The notes under the pieces are model-generated. The model had not been told where the DNA came from and did no database searches. It saw only the letters and a program-made list of their open reading frames with translations. A stretch of DNA of 64,000 bases, from positions 248,001 to 312,000 of the forward strand of contig NZ_JBLWFT010000002.1 in NCBI RefSeq assembly GCF_048323695.1. Direction: 5' to 3'. Origin of the DNA: Aquisalimonas sp007126095. GTDB lineage: Bacteria; Pseudomonadota; Gammaproteobacteria; Nitrococcales; Aquisalimonadaceae. A program made the translations under genes and the position numbers. The stretch's first letter is position 1. Each line of letters starts with the position of its first letter. Below, piece after piece: positions 18,030 through 26,270 of the stretch.

Positions 18030-19463
18030 TCAGGTGTCGGCGTTGCGGATGGTCTGATAGGCGTCCAGCGCGGCCTGTCTGGATGCCTTTAGGTCGACAA
18101 TCGGGTGGGGGTAGGTCACGCCCAGTGTCACGCGGGCATCACGCAGCACTTCCGCGGGCGCCTGCCACGGCGCGTGTATGTGCTTCGCCGGGAGGGCCTC
18201 CAGCTCCGGTACCCACTGGCGCACGTAGGCGCCGTCCGGGTCGAAGCGCTCGCCCTGGCGGACCGGGTTGAACACCCGGAAGTAGGGCGCGGCGTCGGCG
18301 CCGCATCCCTGAATCCACTGCCAGCCCATGCTGTTGTTGGCGAGATCGGCGTCCACCAGCGTATCCCAGAACCAGGCCTCGCCCCGCTGCCACGGGACCC
18401 GCAGGTTTTTGGTCAGCAGCGAGCCTACCACCATGCGCAGGCGGTTGTGCATCCAGCCGGTCTGCCACAGTTCGCGCATGCCGGCGTCGACGATGGGTAT
18501 GCCGGTCTGCCCCGCCTGCCACGCCGCCAGGGCGGTGTCCCCGTCCGGGTCCCAGGGAAAGGCACGGAAGCGGGTGTCGATGGGGTCGTCGGGCATGCCG
18601 GGGAAGTGGAACAGCAGGTGGTGGCCGAACTCACGCCAGGCGACTTCGCTGAGGAACGACTCCGCATCGTCGCCATCACCACCCGGTGCACTGCGCGTGG
18701 CGGTCCAGATCTGTCGCGGACTGATCTCGCCGAAGTGCAGGTGGGGGGACAGTCCCGATGTTCCGGAGACAGAAGGCCAGTCGCGCCGGTCGTCGTAGCC
18801 GTGCAGGCGCGCCTCCAGAAACGTCGTCAGCCGCTGCCAGGCACCCGCTTCACCGGGCGACCAGACCGGCTCGAACCCCCTGTCCCAGCGTATGGTCGGC
18901 AGCAGCCGGAGATCCTCCAGGGCGGCGGATGTCGGGCGTGCCGCTGGTGCGTCCATGTCGGGGACCGGCAAGGCGCGCTCCGGCAACGCCTGCCGTCGCA
19001 GGCTCCGCCAGAAGGGGGTGAAGGTCCGGTAATGCCCGCCGTCGCCCTTGCGGATCTCCCACGGCTCGAAGAGCAGGGCGCCGTTGTGGCTGTCCGCACG
19101 GATGCCGTCATCCCGCAGGGCGCGCTTGATGTGCTGGTCGCGTCCGATGATTGCCGGGTCGTAGAGCCGGTTCCACGTCACCGCTTCGGCGCCGGTCTCA
19201 CGAACCAGTGCGCGCAGGGCGTCCAGGGTGGTGGTTCCGGTGGCGATGACCAGTGGCATTCCGTGGCGGGCGAGATCGGATTCCAGTGCAGTGAGGCTGT
19301 GGTGGAGCCACCACTGGCTGGCGCCGCCCGGGGGCCAGGGGGATTCCTCCTCCGGCGCATGGATGTACACGGGCAGGACAGCACCGGCAGCCGCTGCCGC
19401 GCTCAGGGCGGGATTGTCATGCAGGCGCAGGTCCCGGCGGAGCCAGACCAGCGTCGTGGTCAT
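18030..19463 (-). CDS. phr: Deoxyribodipyrimidine photolyase (class I CPD photolyase)
   Basis: Light-driven FAD enzyme that splits cyclobutane pyrimidine dimers. The 477-aa protein opens with LVWLRRDLRLHDNPAL (antenna-domain start). The FAD domain contains LSPHLHFGEISPRQIW, GMRELWQTGWMHNRLRMVV and DADLANNSMGWQWIQGCGADAAPYFRVFNP. The start is the ATG at 19463, which overlaps the stop of the upstream MerR-type regulator by 4 bases. The coupling to a CarH/LitR-like regulator suggests light- or stress-controlled expression, as known for Pseudomonas phr clusters. Confidence 0.95.
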   Translation of the reverse strand: MTTTLVWLRRDLRLHDNPALSAAAAAGAVLPVYIHAPEEESPWPPGGASQWWLHHSLTALESDLARHGMPLVIATGTTTLDALRALVRETGAEAVTWNRLYDPAIIGRDQHIKRALRDDGIRADSHNGALLFEPWEIRKGDGGHYRTFTPFWRSLRRQALPERALPVPDMDAPAARPTSAALEDLRLLPTIRWDRGFEPVWSPGEAGAWQRLTTFLEARLHGYDDRRDWPSVSGTSGLSPHLHFGEISPRQIWTATRSAPGGDGDDAESFLSEVAWREFGHHLLFHFPGMPDDPIDTRFRAFPWDPDGDTALAAWQAGQTGIPIVDAGMRELWQTGWMHNRLRMVVGSLLTKNLRVPWQRGEAWFWDTLVDADLANNSMGWQWIQGCGADAAPYFRVFNPVRQGERFDPDGAYVRQWVPELEALPAKHIHAPWQAPAEVLRDARVTLGVTYPHPIVDLKASRQAALDAYQTIRNADT

Positions 19464-20350
19464 GCAGACTGGCGCTGGTTGTGGTGCGCGTCCACGGCGC
19501 GGACGGCCGCGGCGGTATCGTCGCCGTCCACGAGGGTGAGCCGCTCGCCGTTCCCCTGGAGCGAGTCGGTGTTGCCCGCGATGAACACGGGCACTTCGGC
19601 GGCCAGCCGGTCCAGCGCAGTTGATCCGGCGGTCTCGCCACCGGTCCAGAGGACAACACTCTCGGCCCCGCTCTGGCGTGCGGCGGTCGCCAGCGCATCG
19701 GTGTCGACGGCGCAACCCAGGAGAACTGTGCGGAATCCGTGGTCGATGAGTTGCAGGCCCAGCAGCAGCACCGGGATATCGTCGGCGTGGCGTTCCATGG
19801 GGGCCAGCAGGACACGCGGTCCGGCGGCGCGCCGGCAACGATGGTGCAGGCGGGTGCTCAGGGTGGTGCGCAGCCAGCTGTGGAGGAATGCGCGCGCGGC
19901 CTGGTCGTCGGCTGTCCCGTCGGCCGGAAACTGCCGGTACAGCGGTGCCAGCAGATGCTGCTGCACCTGGCTCGGCGCGAACAGGGAGCAGGCCTCTTCG
20001 TAGCACTCCGATAGGGCCTGTTCGTCGTAGACGGTGACTGCGGTGCGCATGCGCGTGAGAAAGCCGCTCCAGGTGTCTTCGCCCGGGTCGACGGTCTCCG
20101 TCGCAGTGGCCGCGGTGTCCGTGTCGTCTTCGTCCAGCACCTGACGTGCCTGGCTGATGGGGATGCCCCGGTCCAGCAAGACCAGGATCTGGTTGATGCG
20201 GTCGATGTCGCGCTCTGTGTAGAGACGGTGTCCCTTGGGCGTGCGCTGCGGGCGAATCAGCCCGTAGCGCCGCTCCCAGGCGCGCAGTGTCACCGGGTTG
20301 ACCCCGGTCATCGACGAAATCGTCCGTATTGGATACAGCCCCTTGCTCAA
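19460..20350 (-). CDS. MerR/CarH-like regulator with degenerate B12-binding domain
   Basis: The N-terminal MerR helix-turn-helix (YPIRTISSMTGVNPVTLRAW, then RRYGLIRPQRTPKGHRLY) resembles CarH/LitR photoreceptor-regulators. The C-terminal half aligns with their cobalamin domain: an APMERH segment corresponds to the ERH of CarH. However, the helical part has no Trp-His pair and no Glu-His pair where CarH holds the upper face of B12, so light sensing through B12 is doubtful. I prefer the TTG at 20350 (296 aa), which has AGGGAG 8 bases upstream; a GTG at 20386 is too close to the promoter. It is coupled to phr by a 4-base overlap. Confidence 0.8.
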   Translation of the reverse strand: MSKGLYPIRTISSMTGVNPVTLRAWERRYGLIRPQRTPKGHRLYTERDIDRINQILVLLDRGIPISQARQVLDEDDTDTAATATETVDPGEDTWSGFLTRMRTAVTVYDEQALSECYEEACSLFAPSQVQQHLLAPLYRQFPADGTADDQAARAFLHSWLRTTLSTRLHHRCRRAAGPRVLLAPMERHADDIPVLLLGLQLIDHGFRTVLLGCAVDTDALATAARQSGAESVVLWTGGETAGSTALDRLAAEVPVFIAGNTDSLQGNGERLTLVDGDDTAAAVRAVDAHHNQRQSA

Positions 20351-20394
20351 CGCCTCGACTCCCTTTAGGCCGCCACAACCGGCCACGGCCCGAA

Positions 20395-20416
20395 TGTATA
20401 GTTATTGTATCAGTTC
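20395..20416. promoter_or_regulatory. Direct-repeat operator and promoter of the merR-phr pair
   Basis: TGTATA (20395-20400) and TGTATC (20406-20411) recur with an 11-base period. Read on the minus strand they are TATACA and GATACA, close to the nnTnTACAnnn half-sites reported for CarA/CarH. The A/T-rich patch also contains possible -10 boxes for minus-strand transcription (TACAAT at 20409-20404 or TATACA). Autoregulation is inferred. Confidence 0.55.
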
Positions 20417-20455
20417 ATCAAGCTGTTGTTTCCGGCCGTTTGCCGGATGCTGGGG

Positions 20456-20938
20456 TCAGCGGCGCTCCAGGGTCTGGAAGTGCAGCGCGTGGGGCGTGTT
20501 GTCGTCGGGCGCCTGGTGGCGCTCGTCGATCACCTGCCAGTCGCTTTGCTCGAAGTCGGGGAACCAGGTGTCACCTTCGATCGCGGTGTGGACCCAGGTG
20601 AGGTAGAGCCGGTCGGCACGGGGCAGGAACAGCCGGTAGATCTCTGCGCCGCCGATGATCATGATTTCACTGGCGTCCCCCGCCGCGGCGAGTGCGGCAT
20701 CGGCGTCGGCGACGATGGTGCAGCCGGGTGCCTGGAAGTCGGGGTTGCGCGTCATGACGATGTTGTGTCGGTCCGGCAGCGGGCGGCCGATGGAGAGGTA
20801 GTTCCGGCGCCCCATGATCACGGGCTTGCCCCGGGTGGTGCGCTTGAAGTGGCGCAGGTCGTCGGGAATGCGCCAGGGCAGGTCGTTGCCTTTGCCGATG
20901 ACGTGGTCGGGGGTGAGGGCGGCGATCATGGAGATCAT
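20456..20938 (-). CDS. folA: Dihydrofolate reductase
   Basis: NADPH-dependent reduction of dihydrofolate to tetrahydrofolate. The 160-aa protein is of usual size. It starts MISMIAALTPDHVIG and contains DLPWRIPDDLRHFK, PVIMGRRNYLSIG and IMIIGGAEIY. Start chosen at 20938 by comparison with the E. coli N-terminus. It lies 107 bases downstream of thyA on the same strand. ThyA produces the dihydrofolate that FolA recycles, a common pairing. Confidence 0.95.
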   Translation of the reverse strand: MISMIAALTPDHVIGKGNDLPWRIPDDLRHFKRTTRGKPVIMGRRNYLSIGRPLPDRHNIVMTRNPDFQAPGCTIVADADAALAAAGDASEIMIIGGAEIYRLFLPRADRLYLTWVHTAIEGDTWFPDFEQSDWQVIDERHQAPDDNTPHALHFQTLERR

Positions 20939-21045
20939 GGGTTCCGGTTCCGTATTGCTGTCTATTCGTGGTGCGGTGCCGTTGTCGTGACCGGAGATCG
21001 CCCCGCCTCCGCTGTGCCCTCGACCGATAGAGCCCGTGCCTGCGT

Positions 21046-21840
21046 CTAGACTGCGACCGGCGCCTTGATGTGCGGCTCCGGGTTGTAGTCTTCCAGCCGG
21101 AAATCGTCGTAGGTGAACGCGAACAGGTCGTTCACCGCCGGGTTCAGATGCATGGTCGGCAACGGGTGCGGCGTGCGTGTCAGCTGGGTGTCCGCCTGCT
21201 CCAGGTGGTTCAGGTACAGGTGCGCGTCGCCGAGGGTGTGTACGAACTCCCCCGGGCGCAGGCCCGTGACCTGAGCAATCATCAGGGTCAGCAGCGCGTA
21301 GGAGGCAATGTTGAACGGCACGCCCAGGAAGATGTCCGCGCTGCGCTGGTAGAGCTGGCAGGAGAGGCGGCCATCGGCCACGTAGAACTGGAACAGCGCG
21401 TGGCACGGCGGCAGGGCCATGCTGTCCACTTCTGCCGGGTTCCAGGCGCTGACCATGAGCCGGCGCGAGTCCGGGTTGCGGCGGATCTGCTCCAGCAGCC
21501 GGCCGATCTGATCGATACGCTCCCCGTTCGGGGCGGGCCAGGAGCGCCACTGCACCCCGTAGACAGGGCCCAGATCGCCGTTTTCGTCGGCCCATTCGTC
21601 CCAGATACTCACGCCGTGGCGCTTGAGGTAGCCGATGTTGCTGTCGCCGCTGAGAAACCACAGCAGTTCGTGGATCACCGACTTCAGATGGATCTTCTTG
21701 GTGGTGACCAGCGGAAAGCCGTCGGCCAGGTCGAAGCGCATCTGGTGGCCGAACACGGACACGGTGCCCGTCCCGGTGCGGTCGTCCTTGCGGAAGCCGT
21801 GGTCGCGCACGTGGCGCATGAGGTCGAGATACTGCTGCAC
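21046..21840 (-). CDS. thyA: Thymidylate synthase ThyA
   Basis: Converts dUMP to dTMP with methylene-THF. I start it at the GTG at 21840 (VQQYLDLMRHV), giving 264 aa, exactly the E. coli length, with AGGAGA 7 bases upstream. An open frame runs 26 codons further, but that overlaps the lgt stop region and is not conserved. Motifs: DDRTGTGTVSVFG, LWFLSGDSNIGYL, the catalytic LPPCHALFQFYV and FNIASYALLTLMIAQ. It sits 10 bases after lgt and precedes folA. Confidence 0.96.
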   Translation of the reverse strand: MQQYLDLMRHVRDHGFRKDDRTGTGTVSVFGHQMRFDLADGFPLVTTKKIHLKSVIHELLWFLSGDSNIGYLKRHGVSIWDEWADENGDLGPVYGVQWRSWPAPNGERIDQIGRLLEQIRRNPDSRRLMVSAWNPAEVDSMALPPCHALFQFYVADGRLSCQLYQRSADIFLGVPFNIASYALLTLMIAQVTGLRPGEFVHTLGDAHLYLNHLEQADTQLTRTPHPLPTMHLNPAVNDLFAFTYDDFRLEDYNPEPHIKAPVAV

Positions 21841-21850
21841 GGCCGCTCTC

Positions 21851-22657
21851 CTATGTCCTGTTGCCGGCGGTGGTGCCCTGGCCCCGGCTGTAGGCGAGGT
21901 ACAGCAGCGCCGCGCCAAGGGCGACCATGGGCAGCGACAGCAGCTGTCCCATGGTGAACCAGTCGAAGGCCAGGTAGCCCAGTTGCTCGTCGGGCAGGCG
22001 CACGAACTCGACCATGAACCGGAAGCTGCCGTAGAGCACCAGGAACAGCCCGGACAGGGCCATGGTTGGTCGTGGTTTGCGGGAGAACAACCATAGCGCC
22101 ACGAACAGCACCACGCCTTCCAGCAGGAACTGATACAGCTGGCTCGGGTGGCGCGGGTCGGGGCCCATGGGCGGGTAGACCATGGCCCAGGGCACGTCGC
22201 TCACGCGTCCCCACAGTTCGCCGTTGATGAAGTTGCCGAGGCGGCCGGCGCCCAGACCGATGGGCACCAGGGGGGCGGCGAAGTCGGTCAGGCGGAGGAA
22301 GCCGCAGCCGCTGCGCCAGCTGTAGAGCCAGAGCCCGGCAAGCACCCCGAGCAGCCCGCCGTGGAAGCTCATGCCCCCTTCCCAGATGCGGATCAGCGCG
22401 AGCGGGTCGGTGGTAAGGAGGGCGGTCTCGTAGAACAGCACGTAGCCGATGCGGCCGCCGAGGATGACGCCGATGGCGCCGAAGACGAGGACGTCCTCCA
22501 TCTGCTGCGGCCGGATCGGGCTGTCGTCGCGGCGCGCGCGCCAGCGGCCGAGCAGCCAGGCGCCTAGAAAGCCCACCAGGTACATGAGGCCGTACCAGTG
22601 GATGGCGATGGGGCCGAGGTCGATGGCGACCGGGTTGATGTCTGGATAAGTCAGCAT
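21851..22657 (-). CDS. lgt: Prolipoprotein diacylglyceryl transferase Lgt
   Basis: Inner-membrane enzyme that attaches diacylglycerol to the lipobox cysteine of prolipoproteins. The 268-aa polytopic protein contains AIHWYGLMYLVGF, GGRIGYVLFY, EGGMSFHGGLLG and the signature GRLGNFINGELWGR. Following thyA and folA is the usual gammaproteobacterial order. Clients in this window include the RlpA and Sel1-repeat lipoproteins. A short palindrome lies upstream, between it and rlmI. Confidence 0.96.
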   Translation of the reverse strand: MLTYPDINPVAIDLGPIAIHWYGLMYLVGFLGAWLLGRWRARRDDSPIRPQQMEDVLVFGAIGVILGGRIGYVLFYETALLTTDPLALIRIWEGGMSFHGGLLGVLAGLWLYSWRSGCGFLRLTDFAAPLVPIGLGAGRLGNFINGELWGRVSDVPWAMVYPPMGPDPRHPSQLYQFLLEGVVLFVALWLFSRKPRPTMALSGLFLVLYGSFRFMVEFVRLPDEQLGYLAFDWFTMGQLLSLPMVALGAALLYLAYSRGQGTTAGNRT

Positions 22658-22712
22658 GATTGGCGATCTTACCTTCCTGGTGGAGTGGTTGCAGCTCGTG
22701 TGGCGGCAGCAG

Positions 22713-22744
22713 CCGTAGGGTGGACCTGAAGGTCCACCCTACGG
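22713..22744. repeat. 15-bp near-contiguous inverted repeat
   Basis: Perfect arms of 15 bases (CCGTAGGGTGGACCT and complement) with a 2-base centre, in the gap between the rlmI stop (22784) and lgt start (22657). The GTAGGGTGGA...TCCACCCTAC theme recurs as an extragenic repeat in many proteobacteria. It lies just downstream of rlmI, where it may act as a terminator, though no U-run follows. Confidence 0.75.
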
Positions 22745-22783
22745 GATCACGGGCCCGTGTTGCCGCAAAGGTTGCTGCCTTGG

Positions 22784-23995
22784 CTACGGCGTACTCCACG
22801 CCGGTGCCACCCGGGTGAACAGGGCCTTGAGGTACCGACTCTCCGGGATCGCCGGATGTTCCGGGTGATCGGGTGCCTGGCTGCCCCGCTCCACCAGTTG
22901 CAGTGAGCGGTCCACGTGCCGGGCGGCGCCCAGGACTTCGCCCAACAGCTGCTGTTCGTCCACATGCGCCGAGCACGACGCGGAGATGAGCACCCCGTTC
23001 TTCTCCAGCACCTGCAGCGCCAGTTGATTGAGGCGGCGGTATCCGGACAGGCCCGCTTTCAGGTCCTTCTTGCGCTTGACGAAGGCTGGCGGGTCGACGA
23101 TCACGGCGTCAAATCGCTCGCCGTCCTGGCGCAGTGCCTTGAGCACGTCGAAGGCGTCGCCCTCGACCCCGGTAACCCATTCGCCGAGGCCGTTGCGCTC
23201 CGCGTTGGCGTCCAGGGCGTCCAGGGCATCCGAGGAGCTGTCCACGGCCACCAGCGATTCAGCTCCGGCGGCGAGGGCCTGCAGGCCCCAGGCACCGGCG
23301 TAGCTGAATACATCCAGGACGCGCATGCCGCGGACGTAGGGTGCGATCCGGGCCCGGTTGCCCCGGTGGTCGTAGTACCAGCCCGTCTTCTGGCCGGTGG
23401 TGGCCGGAACCGAGAAGGTGAGCCCGTTCTCGATGATCTCCAGTGCCTCGGGGCCTTCCCCGCCGGCCCAGTGAACGGTGCTCTCCAGGCCCTCCAGTTC
23501 CCGCAGCGGGCTGTCCGCGCGCACCAGGATGTGTGCCGGCGCCAGCACGCGCTGCAGGGCGCTGATGATGGCGTCCAGGGCGCGGTCCATGCCGGCGGTG
23601 TTGGGCTGGATCACGCAGGTATCGCCGTAGCGGTCGATCACGAGCCCGGAGAGGCCGTCGCCGTCACCGTGGACCAGGCGGTAGTGCGGCGTCGGGAAGT
23701 GACGCTCGCGCAGGGCCAGGGCCAGGTTCAGGCGGTGTACGAGCAGGGACTCGTCCAGCCCGCGCTCCGGGTCGCGGCTGATCAGCCGCGCGCAGATCAG
23801 CGAGTGCGGATTGACGTAGGCCGTGCCCAGGGGGCGGCCGGAGTGGTCCCGCAGGGTGGCGTCCTGCCCCGGCTCGAAGGCCTTCAGCGGTGATCGGGCG
23901 CTGTCCACTTCATTGCTGAATACCCACAGGTGACCCGCTCGCAGGCGGCGCTCTTCACCCCGCTTGAGGTAGAGGGAGGGGCGTGTCTGCGCCAT
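22784..23995 (-). CDS. rlmI: RlmI-like 23S rRNA cytosine-C5 methyltransferase
   Basis: SAM-dependent methyltransferase, by homology acting on C1962 of 23S rRNA. 403 aa. An N-terminal PUA domain (LYLKRGEERRLRAGHLWVFSNEV) is followed by a Rossmann domain with TGWYYDHRGNR, MRVLDVFSYAGAWG, the catalytic-type IVDPPAFVKRKKDL and SASCSAHV. These motifs mark the RlmI/RlmK family. It stands alone on the minus strand, divergent from the SH3-domain gene. Exact rRNA target is inferred from the family. Confidence 0.88.
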   Translation of the reverse strand: MAQTRPSLYLKRGEERRLRAGHLWVFSNEVDSARSPLKAFEPGQDATLRDHSGRPLGTAYVNPHSLICARLISRDPERGLDESLLVHRLNLALALRERHFPTPHYRLVHGDGDGLSGLVIDRYGDTCVIQPNTAGMDRALDAIISALQRVLAPAHILVRADSPLRELEGLESTVHWAGGEGPEALEIIENGLTFSVPATTGQKTGWYYDHRGNRARIAPYVRGMRVLDVFSYAGAWGLQALAAGAESLVAVDSSSDALDALDANAERNGLGEWVTGVEGDAFDVLKALRQDGERFDAVIVDPPAFVKRKKDLKAGLSGYRRLNQLALQVLEKNGVLISASCSAHVDEQQLLGEVLGAARHVDRSLQLVERGSQAPDHPEHPAIPESRYLKALFTRVAPAWSTP

Positions 23996-24231
23996 GGTCG
24001 TTTCTCCGCGGTGGTGCGTGGCCCCGCAGCGTGTGCGGGCCGGCTGGCAAGAGGCCGGATTCTACGCGGGATGCCGGCGTCTTTGCCAGGCATCCCGCGG
24101 CGCAACCTGCCCGCGCCGGGCCGGATGATGCTATGCTCCGGTGCCTGTCGCCATCTGACGTCGGCTTGTCTGCCGGGCGCGTGGCGCTACAATTCCCGGC
24201 CCTTCCGCGCCGTTTGACTGGAGAGTGTTGC

Positions 24232-24900
24232 GTGACTGCTGCTGCGAGATGCATCGCCCTTGTGGCGGTACTGCTGCTGGCCCTTCCCACCCTCGCCGGT
24301 GCCCAGGATCGATTCATCACCGATGAGCTGGGTCTTGATCTGCGCACCGGCCCGGGCAACCAGTACCGCATCGAGCGTATGGTCCCCGCAGGCACGCGCG
24401 TGGAAGTCCTGGATGAAGCCTCCGGCTGGTCCCAGGTGCGTCTGCCTGACGGGCTCGAGGGCTGGGTGCTCACGCGCATGCTCAGCGATCAGCCCAGCGC
24501 CCGCGCCCGGCTCAGTCGCGCCGAGAGCGCGCTGCAGAGTGTGCAGCAGGAGAACAGCGAGTTGCAGGAGAACCTGTCCGCCGCCGAAGCCCGGGTGGAG
24601 GAGCTGGAACAGCGCCTTGCCAGCAGCGAGGGTGAGCGCGAGACGCTGCAGCAGCGTATGGAGCAGGCCGAGCAGGGCCTCGATCTCTACGAGGAGAACG
24701 AGGAACTCAAAAAGCGCGTCATCGACCTCCGGCGCGAGCTCCAGGATGTGGAGCAGGAGCGCGAGCGCCTGCGCGATCGCGACGATCAGCGCTGGTTCAT
24801 CGTGGGCGCATCGGTCCTGGGTGCCGGCATCATCGCCGGGCTGATCCTGCCGCACATGCGCTGGCGTCGACGCTCCAGCTGGAGTGGCGGCGGTCTCTGA
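24232..24900 (+). CDS. Membrane-anchored SH3-domain/coiled-coil protein
   Basis: Start at the GTG at 24232, 8 bases after GGAGAG; 222 aa. The protein has a signal peptide (CIALVAVLLLALPTLAGAQ), a bacterial SH3 domain (LGLDLRTGPGNQYRIERMV to GWVLTRML), a long coiled coil (about 90-185) and a C-terminal membrane segment (FIVGASVLGAGIIAGLIL) with a basic tail. This layout is that of the SH3-and-anchor family (E. coli YgiM type), thought to work at the cell envelope but without a settled function. It has its own transcription unit, divergent from rlmI. Confidence 0.82.
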   Translation: MTAAARCIALVAVLLLALPTLAGAQDRFITDELGLDLRTGPGNQYRIERMVPAGTRVEVLDEASGWSQVRLPDGLEGWVLTRMLSDQPSARARLSRAESALQSVQQENSELQENLSAAEARVEELEQRLASSEGERETLQQRMEQAEQGLDLYEENEELKKRVIDLRRELQDVEQERERLRDRDDQRWFIVGASVLGAGIIAGLILPHMRWRRRSSWSGGGL

Positions 24901-25091
24901 GAAGGTTAGTATCGGGGCTGCGTCCTGCTGCACGCGGCGTTTGCCCCCGGGAACAGGTTTATCCAGAATCCTCCCTGATGCAGGCGTTGTCGCAGCACGA
25001 CGCCTGTTCATGCGGCCGTGGCGTGCACGGCCGGTGATTCATCAACCCCGGTTTTCGCGATCGCGACCGGGCAGAAGGGGGGAGTCCACTC

Positions 25092-26270
25092 ATGCCGCAG
25101 CAGCCGCCCCGGCTCATGCAGATGCTCGAAGAGCTGATCGCCATTCCGTCGGTGAGCAGCGTCAATCCGGAGTTTGATCAGGGCAACCGGGCTGTCGTTG
25201 AGCGACTTGGCGAGTGGCTGAAAGGGCTGGGGTTTGCCGTGGAGATCCAGCCGGTGCCGGGCAGCGTCGGCAAGGCGAATCTGATTGCCACTCTGGGGCG
25301 GGGTGAAGGCGGCCTCGTGCTGGCAGGGCACACCGATACCGTGCCTTACGACGACAGCGGCTGGACGTCGGACCCGTTCGTGCTCAGCGAGCGGGACGGG
25401 CGCCTCTACGGGCTCGGCACCTGCGACATGAAGTGCTTTCTCGGGCTCGTGGTCGAGGCGGTGCGCGACCTGCGCGCCGACGATCTGAGGCAGCCGCTGG
25501 TCATCCTGGCGACCGCCGACGAGGAAAGCGGCATGGCCGGGGCCAAGGCGCTGGTCGATGCGGAACGCCGGCTGGGCCGCTACGCCGTCATCGGCGAGCC
25601 GACAGGGTTGCAGCCCGTGCACCTCCACAAGGGCGTGATGATGGAGGCCATTCGCGTGCGTGGCCGCTCCGGGCACTCCAGTGATCCGTCACTCGGCAAC
25701 AGCGCCCTGGAGGGCATGCACCGCATCCTGAACGACATTCTCGCCTGGCGGCAGCAGGTGCAGTCGCGCAACGTGGATCGCCGCTTCGACGTGCCCGTGC
25801 CCACGCTCAACCTCGGCTATATCCACGGCGGCGACAACCCGAACCGCATCTGCGCCCACTGCGAGCTGCACATCGACATCCGGCCGCTGCCAGGGATGAA
25901 TCTGGACGAACTGCGCGGTGTTCTCGCTCAGCGCCTGCCCCGGGTGCTCGGGGAGACAGGCCTGGCGGTGGAGATGGAGTCGCTGTTTCCGGGGCTACCG
26001 CCCATGGAAACCCCGGCGGAGTCGCCCATCGTGCGGGCGGCGGAGCAGTTGACCGGGTCCGAGTCCCGGGCGGTGGCCTTCGGCACCGAGGCGCCGTTTC
26101 TGCGCGATCTGGGCATGGACGTGGTGGTGCTTGGTCCCGGGGATATCGCCCAGGCCCACCAGCCGGACGAGTACCTGGCCGCGGACCGGCTGCAGCCGAC
26201 GGTCGATCTGTTGCAGCAGCTCATCCGGCGGTTCTGCATGGATGAGCCGGAGGTGCGGCATGCCCCGTGA
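25092..26270 (+). CDS. argE: Acetylornithine deacetylase ArgE
   Basis: Zinc M20-family hydrolase releasing ornithine from N-acetylornithine. 392 aa. Metal and catalytic motifs: LAGHTDTVPYDD, GLGTCDMK and DEESGMAGAK, followed by the dimerisation domain with HSSDPSLGNSALEGM. The C-terminal GPGDIAQAHQPDEY carries the last metal-binding His. An AGGGGGGAG ribosome site precedes the ATG. The argA start overlaps its 3' end by 11 bases, so the deacetylation and first acetylation steps of arginine synthesis are encoded together, as in Pseudomonas. Confidence 0.93.
   Translation: MPQQPPRLMQMLEELIAIPSVSSVNPEFDQGNRAVVERLGEWLKGLGFAVEIQPVPGSVGKANLIATLGRGEGGLVLAGHTDTVPYDDSGWTSDPFVLSERDGRLYGLGTCDMKCFLGLVVEAVRDLRADDLRQPLVILATADEESGMAGAKALVDAERRLGRYAVIGEPTGLQPVHLHKGVMMEAIRVRGRSGHSSDPSLGNSALEGMHRILNDILAWRQQVQSRNVDRRFDVPVPTLNLGYIHGGDNPNRICAHCELHIDIRPLPGMNLDELRGVLAQRLPRVLGETGLAVEMESLFPGLPPMETPAESPIVRAAEQLTGSESRAVAFGTEAPFLRDLGMDVVVLGPGDIAQAHQPDEYLAADRLQPTVDLLQQLIRRFCMDEPEVRHAP

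Noticed and set aside
18105..20003. Plus-strand 632-codon frame across phr and the regulator.
   Set aside because: Antisense to two clearly conserved, translationally coupled genes.
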